Positions 54,337 through 61,229 of a stretch of 64,000 nucleotides of DNA are shown here, in pieces. The stretch's first letter is position 1; each line of letters begins with the position of its first letter. Origin of the DNA: Chloroflexota bacterium (lineage in GTDB: Bacteria > Chloroflexota > Dehalococcoidia > Lucifugimonadales > Lucifugimonadaceae); contig JAJRZP010000137.1 in the NCBI GenBank assembly GCA_024275195.1, forward strand, positions 1-64,000, read 5' to 3'. Position numbers and translations under genes: made by a program. The notes below the pieces were generated by a model. The model did no database searches. It saw nothing but the letters and a program-made list of their open reading frames with translations, and was not told the DNA's origin.

Positions 54337-55674
54337 ATGAAATCCATCAAACAGCCATTCTATGGATGGTGGATCGTTGGGGCAGGTGGAATTGTCCAAT
54401 GGTACACATCAGCGGTGTTCTGGCGGGGCTTCCAGGCATTCGTCCCACATATTCTGGGCACATTCGGTTGGAGCAGCGCAGCAACCGGTGCCGCAATATC
54501 GCTGCAACGTAGCGAAAGCGGGATGATCTCTCCGTTCGTAGGTGTGCTTCTGGACAGGTACGGACCTCGAAGAGTGATGGCGTTTGGCGTGTTCGTCACC
54601 GGTGCTGGATTCATTTTCATGAGCCAGATGCAAACCCTGTGGCATTTCTATGTCGCCATAGCGCTCCTCACTCTCGGCATGTCGTTCGGCACCTTCATCG
54701 TATTCGTGGTCACCGTTGCCAACTGGTTTGTTCGCAAGCGAGCGAGGGCGCTTGCCACCCTCATGTCGTTTTCTGCTATTGGCGGGTTAACGCTACCGCT
54801 TCTGGTCGCGTCGATCGAAACCTTCGGTTGGCGCGAAATGCTGATGGCGACCGGAATCGGATTCTGGATTATCGGATTCCCGGCAACACTGGTGATGAGA
54901 CGGCGGCCAGAAGATCATGGGATGCTCCCGGACGGAGATGTCGTCGGGGTCGAAAAAACCACGGGCAAACCGGGTCGTATGGCTTTTGTGAAAGAACACG
55001 CCATCACCATGCGTCAGGCAATCAAGCTACGCTTTTTCTGGCAACTGGCAATTGTTACAAGCCTGGGTCAACTGGTCAGTTCCACGAACCTGTTCCATTT
55101 TGCGGCTTTGTTGGAATACGGCATGACAACCGCTCTGGCAGCATCCGCGGCTGGGGCAGTTGCAATCGGTGATCTTGCCGGACGAGCAGGAATTGCCGTT
55201 CTCGGCGACCGGTTCGATAAGCGCAAGATGTTGACTCTTGCCATGCTCATGCAAACGATAGGAGTTGCCGGTCTCGCCGGCATCAACGCGAATGTTCTCG
55301 GCGTCAATCTGGGATTATGGCCACTGCCGTTATTCGTAATTTTCTTTGGGCTCGGGTTTGGATCGTCGATCCCGCTTCGTTTATCGATACTCGGCGACTA
55401 TTTCGGCAGAAAAAGCTACGGATCGATTGTCGGGCTCACAAGTTCAGTCAACGCACTGTTCGGCGCCGCAGGACCGGCGTTGGTAGGGTTGATCCATGAT
55501 ATCGAGGGTAGTTACCGGCTCGGCTTCACCGCGCTCGCCATCATGTTGATCATCTCGATACCACTGGCGATAAGCCTCGAACCCGCAGGGCGTGTGGCTG
55601 CCAAGGCAAGGCAAATCGCACGACGCAGCTATCGTGAAAGAAATCGGTTCGAGTCTCCGGGGCAGACGGACTGA
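54337..55674 (+). CDS. Major facilitator superfamily transporter
   Basis: 445 residues from the ATG at 54337; an in-frame GTG at 54226 would add 37. Twelve membrane segments, with the MFS loop 2-3 motif GVLLDRYGPRRVM and a second-half counterpart AVLGDRFDKRKMLT. FYGWWIVGAGGIVQWYTSAVF at the start and SLAMS-type exporter/monocarboxylate-like sequence VTVANWFVRKRARALATLMS resemble oxalate:formate/monocarboxylate-type MFS proteins. It would move a small organic acid across the membrane; the substrate is not assignable. It converges on the secreted 910-residue protein gene. Confidence 0.9.
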   Translation: MKSIKQPFYGWWIVGAGGIVQWYTSAVFWRGFQAFVPHILGTFGWSSAATGAAISLQRSESGMISPFVGVLLDRYGPRRVMAFGVFVTGAGFIFMSQMQTLWHFYVAIALLTLGMSFGTFIVFVVTVANWFVRKRARALATLMSFSAIGGLTLPLLVASIETFGWREMLMATGIGFWIIGFPATLVMRRRPEDHGMLPDGDVVGVEKTTGKPGRMAFVKEHAITMRQAIKLRFFWQLAIVTSLGQLVSSTNLFHFAALLEYGMTTALAASAAGAVAIGDLAGRAGIAVLGDRFDKRKMLTLAMLMQTIGVAGLAGINANVLGVNLGLWPLPLFVIFFGLGFGSSIPLRLSILGDYFGRKSYGSIVGLTSSVNALFGAAGPALVGLIHDIEGSYRLGFTALAIMLIISIPLAISLEPAGRVAAKARQIARRSYRERNRFESPGQTD

Positions 55675-55706
55675 CTCGAATTATTCCAGCGGTTAATACT
55701 CGTGCT

Positions 55707-58439
55707 CTATCGCCTCGCCCCGCTAACTCTCTTCGCGAAGAAAGTCCCGTCTGGTCTGCTCGTAAGCGCCACCACCGCAACTTCGCCTACGTCAGGCTTG
55801 CGGCCTATGAACCTAGTCTCATCGTTAACTGTGAACACTCGACCGTTGATAACCCATCTGTCGCCGCTTATGGCTTCGATCACACCCGAGACAGTTAGCT
55901 CGACCACGCGGGATTTCAGATCATCTTCAACGTCCCTGGGTTTTTGATCGATTTTTATCTGGAAATTGATCGACATTATTATTCCCTGATCCGAATCCAG
56001 TGAATCTCGGTTAAATAGAACTTCCGGCACAAGAGCCCTGATAGTTTCGTCCTGTTCATTCACCTTGTTGATCAATTCAATGACCGGCTTGAGTGTTTGT
56101 ATACGGCGGCCATTGAGTTGAATAATCGAATTTGGACCAACCCAGAGATCAAAGATTTCACCGCTCGTCAACTCGATCACTACAAACCTGAAGTTATCTG
56201 AAATATCTACGAGCGTTCCGCGTGACTGTATGAAATCGTCGGAAACCACTGATAGCTTTTCGATAATTCCGGTTTTCAACACATAGAAAACGAAGTCGAC
56301 TCGATCTCCACGCTCGACCTTGAGAAGTGAACGAATTGGCAGTCCATCTTTCACAAAGTTGTCACCAAGCGGCATTTTTGGCATTTTCAGCTCGATAATC
56401 TTCGTCTCAGATGACTTGCCCGACAGGATGGTAAGTTCCCCTTCGATGACATTCACACGGGTGATGATCCCGGATGCACGGCCTACTTTGGGTGATTCGA
56501 TCGAAACAATCGTCGCCACGTTGTAAAACGCGCCACCTCGACCAGTGACCGAGTACACACCGTTTACGATATTCATTCCTGCGACCACGGCACTGAACTT
56601 CACCCGCCTACTGTCCAAAATTACCCATGTGTCGTCCGTGATTAGCACATTCAGTGATTGGCCATTATCTCCCGTCACCTGGATTCGGGCGGGCTCACGA
56701 CCAATGCCGGTGACCGTCCCGGAGAATTTCACATTCGAACGCGCAACCACTATCAGTCGCGTTAGCTCGTCTGATTCAGAATTCGGTCGCGTGGCATCTA
56801 CCACCAGATCGCCGACCTTTACATTCTCGAACGTCGATTGGCGACCGTTCCGAACAACAGGGACATCGTCGCCGACGTTCAGGCGAATTAGTGCGCCGTC
56901 AGTTGGTCGAATCGTGATGGTTGAATCGTCCATATCGATCGACTCGACAATTCCAGAAATGTGATCTTCTTCCATGGGAGCCGACATTCGGGCACGAATC
57001 GCTATCGCCCGCAGGGGTACATCCGACCGACTGATATCAGAAATCGATCCAACTGTGGAAGATTCAAACTGAATGTCGACTGCCTGTCCGGCACCTAAAG
57101 CACCGATCCCAGACGAACGACCATCGAGGGTTATCTCAGTTTCACGGGTAACTTTGGCGGCAACTCTGACATCTTGCTTTTCGTTGACAGCGATAACAAT
57201 ACCCAGCGCATCTTTTAGTGATTCATCGACTTCGACCAGCGTAATCACACCGTTGAACGCCCGAATCGACTCTAGCTCCAAAATCGCCTCTAGCTCTTCA
57301 ACAAGCCGTGGCGGTCGAACCTTAATCGATACTGCCGTTCGCACGTCACCGTCAATCGAATACTTCACATCGAGTTCACTGCCCGGATCGATCAACCGAC
57401 GTACGTCACCCAACAGTTGCGGGTTCTCTGCATCATCAGAAATCTTGCTCAGGCGGTCTCGGGGGAGATCAACTGTCGTTTCATCCGGACTGTACACAAA
57501 GTTCACAGAATATGGATCCGCATCCTGTTCACCGTCTGGAACTATGGTGAATCTCACCAATCCGATCTCATCAACGAGCCCACCAGATATCCGCAACAAT
57601 GGTCGAGTCTCACCGCGAGTCTGTGCGGCTGCCTCGTAGATAGTCTGAAGCTCTTTAAAACGGCGTTTTATCTCATCGAACTGTTTGACAGCTCGATCGA
57701 GAATGCTCTGCTCGGCACGGCCTGAGTCGATTACTCTCTTGATTGCACGAGCTGCATCATCAAGCGCAGACAGGTGCTTGTCACGTGCATCGATGGCAAG
57801 TTGCGCCAGTCGCCTTGCCTCTTCCTGATCGGCGGCATTGTCCTGTGCGGCTTGGATTCTCTCAACTGTTTTACGGGTCAACTCAAACCCAACGGCAGTC
57901 AAAACACCACTCGCCCTGTCCAGACGAGCAACCATCGTGATTCCATCACCGATCGCCGGTGCATCGATACCGGCGGGGATCAACACGTCGACGACACCAC
58001 CACTTCGAGTCTGGATCGATAGTTTGTGGTCAGATGCGCTACTTACAACGCCGACTACGTGTTTGGTGATCGGTTGCAAATTGGCGACCCGAACCAGAGT
58101 CTTAATCGCCACAAGTTCATCGTCGGCATTTCGAGTTGCAGTAGAGACAACGCGGTCTCCCTCTGCAACTTCATCGACGTTAGCTTTGTTTGAACCGATC
58201 CTCAATTCGGAATCAGCGTCGAAGACAAGCGTGACAAGACCCGCATTCGAGGCAAGCACGATCACACTTGGTGGCCGTATTTCCACAGCAGTACCAAACA
58301 CTGCCTCAATCTTGGATGGGTTGACCTCTGCGTTGGCCGTGTTGCCACCAATCGCGAATAGCAACGCCACAAGCGCCAATACAAACGCACTCGACGGGCG
58401 CAATGCATGGATAACGGGGATTTCAGGAAGCTTGAACAT
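55707..58439 (-). CDS. Large secreted protein with repeated DUF5666-like beta domains
   Basis: 910 residues with an N-terminal signal peptide (SSAFVLALVALLFAIGGNTANAE). The chain is a series of ~60-80-residue beta modules of the form G.(V/I)..(V/I)......L.(I/V)......(V/I)...T(x)(V/I)...G...(A/G).D.V, seen at the start (EAVFGTAVEIRPPSVIVLAS), in the middle (SGIVESIDMDDSTITIRPTD) and at the end (SGVIEAISGDRWVINGRVFT), like DUF5666. A helical, charged segment lies at about 195-275 (DNAADQEEARRLAQLAIDAR). No enzyme motif is visible. Last gene of a minus-strand operon with a two-component pair and a lipoprotein; probably an exported surface or envelope protein. Confidence 0.75.
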   Translation of the reverse strand: MFKLPEIPVIHALRPSSAFVLALVALLFAIGGNTANAEVNPSKIEAVFGTAVEIRPPSVIVLASNAGLVTLVFDADSELRIGSNKANVDEVAEGDRVVSTATRNADDELVAIKTLVRVANLQPITKHVVGVVSSASDHKLSIQTRSGGVVDVLIPAGIDAPAIGDGITMVARLDRASGVLTAVGFELTRKTVERIQAAQDNAADQEEARRLAQLAIDARDKHLSALDDAARAIKRVIDSGRAEQSILDRAVKQFDEIKRRFKELQTIYEAAAQTRGETRPLLRISGGLVDEIGLVRFTIVPDGEQDADPYSVNFVYSPDETTVDLPRDRLSKISDDAENPQLLGDVRRLIDPGSELDVKYSIDGDVRTAVSIKVRPPRLVEELEAILELESIRAFNGVITLVEVDESLKDALGIVIAVNEKQDVRVAAKVTRETEITLDGRSSGIGALGAGQAVDIQFESSTVGSISDISRSDVPLRAIAIRARMSAPMEEDHISGIVESIDMDDSTITIRPTDGALIRLNVGDDVPVVRNGRQSTFENVKVGDLVVDATRPNSESDELTRLIVVARSNVKFSGTVTGIGREPARIQVTGDNGQSLNVLITDDTWVILDSRRVKFSAVVAGMNIVNGVYSVTGRGGAFYNVATIVSIESPKVGRASGIITRVNVIEGELTILSGKSSETKIIELKMPKMPLGDNFVKDGLPIRSLLKVERGDRVDFVFYVLKTGIIEKLSVVSDDFIQSRGTLVDISDNFRFVVIELTSGEIFDLWVGPNSIIQLNGRRIQTLKPVIELINKVNEQDETIRALVPEVLFNRDSLDSDQGIIMSINFQIKIDQKPRDVEDDLKSRVVELTVSGVIEAISGDRWVINGRVFTVNDETRFIGRKPDVGEVAVVALTSRPDGTFFAKRVSGARR

Positions 58440-58456
58440 TGTATTGCTCGCCGGAG

Positions 58457-58567
58457 TCAGCTTGACCGCCTCCGACCGTTAAATTTTGCTTTGACCGCAG
58501 TTACGTATGTGTTACTTCTGTCTCCATCGACTCGTTGTCCGATTGCCTGGCGGAATAGCTCGATCAT
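58457..58567 (-). CDS. Possible 36-residue basic protein, translationally coupled
   Basis: An ATG at 58567 overlaps the stop of the lipoprotein gene as ATGA, with GGAGGAG five bases before it, one of the best ribosome sites in the window. It encodes MIELFRQAIGQRVDGDRSNT and a basic end VKAKFNGRRRSS, stopping 17 nt before the next gene. It is too short for the ORF track. It may be a true small protein or a coupling leader for the downstream 910-residue gene. Confidence 0.4.
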   Translation of the reverse strand: MIELFRQAIGQRVDGDRSNTYVTAVKAKFNGRRRSS

Positions 58568-59145
58568 GGCGTCTCCTCCGGCGGGTCTGAGACTATCGCC
58601 AGCGACGAATTGATCGTGCTACCGTCCAGGTTGCTGGCCACAACATCCACAAAATTCGGCCCCGGATCTAACACCAGAGTCAGTTCAAATGAGCCATCAG
58701 CCTGAACTTCAACGATCACATCGTTGACACTGACGATTGCGTCGGTAGAAGTTATCCCGCGCAGCAGGACTGTATCGCTTCGAACGATTCCTTCTTCACC
58801 AACCCCCACGAAGTTAAGCGTCAGATTGAATGTCCCCGATCCAACCGTAGGAACCGGTGCAGGTGTAGGCGTAGGTGAAACGGTTGGAACCGGAGTGGCA
58901 GTCGGTAGGAGCGGTGTCGCAGTTGGAACCGGAGTGGCAGTCGGCGGAATTGGGGTGACCGTGGGAGTCACGGTCGGTGCAGGAGATATCGTCTCGGTCG
59001 GGGCCGGTGTCGGTGGCACAGGCGTGAAACGAGCGCGGCTCTCAACACATCCGGTTGCGGCGATCATTATGAATCCAAGTACGAGAAACAGCGGCTTATT
59101 CGCCAGCAGGCCTCGAACTGTACGTAATCTTGAATAGCCCTGCAT
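58564..59145 (-). CDS. Lipoprotein with Thr/Pro-rich stalk and Ig-like domain
   Basis: 193 residues. Lipoprotein signal with lipobox AATGC (Cys near residue 33), a ~60-residue TPVPTATP-type low-complexity stalk, and a C-terminal beta domain (about 105-190) with TVLLRGITSTDAIVSVNDVIVEVQADGSFELTLVLDPGPNFVDVVA, the pattern of bacterial Ig-like/glucodextranase-B-like domains. The stalk places the domain away from the membrane. Its ATG overlaps the stop of the upstream histidine kinase gene (TGATG), so they are translationally coupled. Function unknown, likely surface or cell-wall binding. Confidence 0.78.
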   Translation of the reverse strand: MQGYSRLRTVRGLLANKPLFLVLGFIMIAATGCVESRARFTPVPPTPAPTETISPAPTVTPTVTPIPPTATPVPTATPLLPTATPVPTVSPTPTPAPVPTVGSGTFNLTLNFVGVGEEGIVRSDTVLLRGITSTDAIVSVNDVIVEVQADGSFELTLVLDPGPNFVDVVASNLDGSTINSSLAIVSDPPEETP

Positions 59146-60110
59146 CAGTCGGTTGCTACAGGTCGGTTATCAAGCGGTAACGCCAGAGTGAATGTTGTGT
59201 AGTGCTCACCCGGCGAAGCACCATTTGACTGCCGCGACTCGACCAGCAGTTCGCCGCCGCATCGCTCTGAAAGCGAACTGGCGATGAACAGACCTAGACC
59301 GGAACTCTGCTTCTCACTTCTCGCCGAAAGCTCGGGTGTCCATCCCCGATCGAACACGTGTGCCAGATGAGATTCGGCAATCCCAGAACCATCGTCCCAC
59401 ACTCGCACCAAAAACGAAGAGTCCGATCGTGTCAGCCTGATTTCTATATGGCCTTCAGCAAACTTCGTTGCATTGTCCACGAGGTTGGTAATCACATGGT
59501 CGAGAGCCGATCCATCGCCGTAAACAAGACCGAACTCACTCGGCTCGCACCACCACACGAGCTCCAGACCTCGTTCACGCGCAATCGGCGAGTATCGATC
59601 AGAAACATTACGAACAATGGCAGCGGCATCTACCGGCTCGATTATCGGGGCAGCGCTGCGGTCCTCCAGATCGACTAGAACGCGGACGTTCTCAATCATC
59701 AGCCGGAAATTCGGTGCTTGATTCTCAATCTCATCGAGAAGCTCTGCAATCATGTGTTGCGACACTTCGCCGGTCTCGTTCAGCAGCGCTCGCGCCTCAC
59801 GCTGCTTGCCGAGGATCCGCCGTAGAGGACGCCCCATGTCGTGCGCGAAAGTATCGAAGTAGTCTTGCGTAACCTGGCTCCACGAGCGGTCGTCATTTGT
59901 CCCAGAGGTGGTTCTGGAAACGAGTTGCATCACAGTAAACGCAGCCAACGAGCCAACAATGAAAATACCGGCGCCGATATACGCGATCGGATCTATCCAC
60001 CAGAGCGATCCGGGATTGATCAACTCGCCAATAATCGGCGACAGCAAGATAAGCGCCAGCCCCACAGAGGCTACGGTGACACTCACAATTTTTAATGAAC
60101 GCCCGCTCAA
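59145..60110 (-). CDS. Membrane sensor histidine kinase of the secreted-protein operon
   Basis: 321 residues. Two membrane segments at the N-terminus (about 7-28 and 40-63) with almost no extracytoplasmic loop. Then a divergent HisKA with the phospho-acceptor histidine in YFDTFAHDMGRPLRRIL, and HATPase_c with ITNLVDNATKFAEG, WDDGSGIAE and SSGLGLFIASSLSERCGGEL. The TTG start lacks a good ribosome site. It is 44 nt after the response regulator gene and overlaps the lipoprotein gene. It probably senses an envelope or membrane signal and controls the operon through its regulator. Confidence 0.87.
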   Translation of the reverse strand: MSGRSLKIVSVTVASVGLALILLSPIIGELINPGSLWWIDPIAYIGAGIFIVGSLAAFTVMQLVSRTTSGTNDDRSWSQVTQDYFDTFAHDMGRPLRRILGKQREARALLNETGEVSQHMIAELLDEIENQAPNFRLMIENVRVLVDLEDRSAAPIIEPVDAAAIVRNVSDRYSPIARERGLELVWWCEPSEFGLVYGDGSALDHVITNLVDNATKFAEGHIEIRLTRSDSSFLVRVWDDGSGIAESHLAHVFDRGWTPELSARSEKQSSGLGLFIASSLSERCGGELLVESRQSNGASPGEHYTTFTLALPLDNRPVATD

Positions 60111-60154
60111 ACAGCCACGATCCTAGTTACTTAACAAGATTGCGTACTCCCGGC

Positions 60155-60949
60155 TTAATCTGTCGGGTTTACTAACCGGTATCCACGATTTCGCACGTTG
60201 ATGATGAGCTCGTTTGCGCCAAACTCTCGAGATACGGCCCTGCCAAGTGAGACTTTAAGCTCTCGAATTCTAACTCGCAGCGATGCCCTCGAATCCTCAC
60301 CATCTGAAAACCTCTCAAGTCGTGAGAACGGAACCAACTCACCTTCCGACCGATACATTGCCGATGCAAGCTCGTTCAGAATATCTAGCTTCATACCCTG
60401 AATCTCGCGAATCAGATCCCGTCGACCATTGTCGATCGCGTAGACCGCAGCGTTGTCGGCATCCAACTCGAACAGAGATCCAATTTTTATCGTTTCGGGT
60501 GCGCTCCCTATAAGTCGTCTCAGCCTGAGCACGACCTCTTCTGGGCTGGCAAGCTTGTCGATAAAATCTACCGACGCGCTTGCGCCGAGACTCGCACTCA
60601 CCGCAGTATCTCGATACGGGCCCTGAGCGTACTGGGTGAACATCAGCACCGGCATTTTACTATCGTGTTCGACGATCTTCTTAAGGATCGACAATCCTTT
60701 GAATCGGTCCGTATCGTATTCACCGAACCGGACGTCGAGCAACACCGCAGACGGTCGCTCAGCCTGCAGCGCGAAAAGCGTGTGCGTCTCGTAGTCATCA
60801 CCAGTCACATGCTCGCCATCTGGAGCGACGACGACTGGCCGGAAGCCGTCCGCTTCCAGTCGGCGCAGCACGGAGCGCATGAGATCTGACATGTGCTCAT
60901 CGTCGACAACGAGTATCTTCTGACCGCCACCAATACTTCTTGAAGTCAA
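60155..60949 (-). CDS. Response regulator with winged-helix output domain
   Basis: 264 residues from a TTG at 60949 with AGGGG six bases upstream; the track GTG at 60976 is less favoured. The receiver (about 10-140) has LVVDDE, the phospho-Asp in SAVLLDVRFGEYD and the signalling lysine in FIDKLASPEE; it carries an inserted segment (DGEHVTGDDYETHTLFALQA) between beta strands. The C-terminal ~100 residues end LRVRIRELKVSLGRAVSREF and INVRNRGYRLV, a winged helix of OmpR type. First gene of the minus-strand operon with kinase, lipoprotein and large secreted protein. Confidence 0.87.
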   Translation of the reverse strand: MTSRSIGGGQKILVVDDEHMSDLMRSVLRRLEADGFRPVVVAPDGEHVTGDDYETHTLFALQAERPSAVLLDVRFGEYDTDRFKGLSILKKIVEHDSKMPVLMFTQYAQGPYRDTAVSASLGASASVDFIDKLASPEEVVLRLRRLIGSAPETIKIGSLFELDADNAAVYAIDNGRRDLIREIQGMKLDILNELASAMYRSEGELVPFSRLERFSDGEDSRASLRVRIRELKVSLGRAVSREFGANELIINVRNRGYRLVNPTD

Positions 60950-61229
60950 AATTATCCCCTGAGGTTGCCTGCCCACATCTCACAGCCATTATGCGTCAGT
61001 CGCTCGTGATGATCGACTGGATTCGACTCTATCATTCACCAGCCAATTGCTCTCTCATAAGCACAACGCTGTGAATGGGCAATATGTTCCATCTTCCTGA
61101 CGATATCACTGCCATTTTGCGCTGAGATATCCGTCGAAATACGATAACTTGGCACTGCTAAACCGTTTCCGGGGTCGACTCGATCTTTAGGGAACGCTAT
61201 GCTCCGTTGATCGCCCGTTTTCACCCCTC

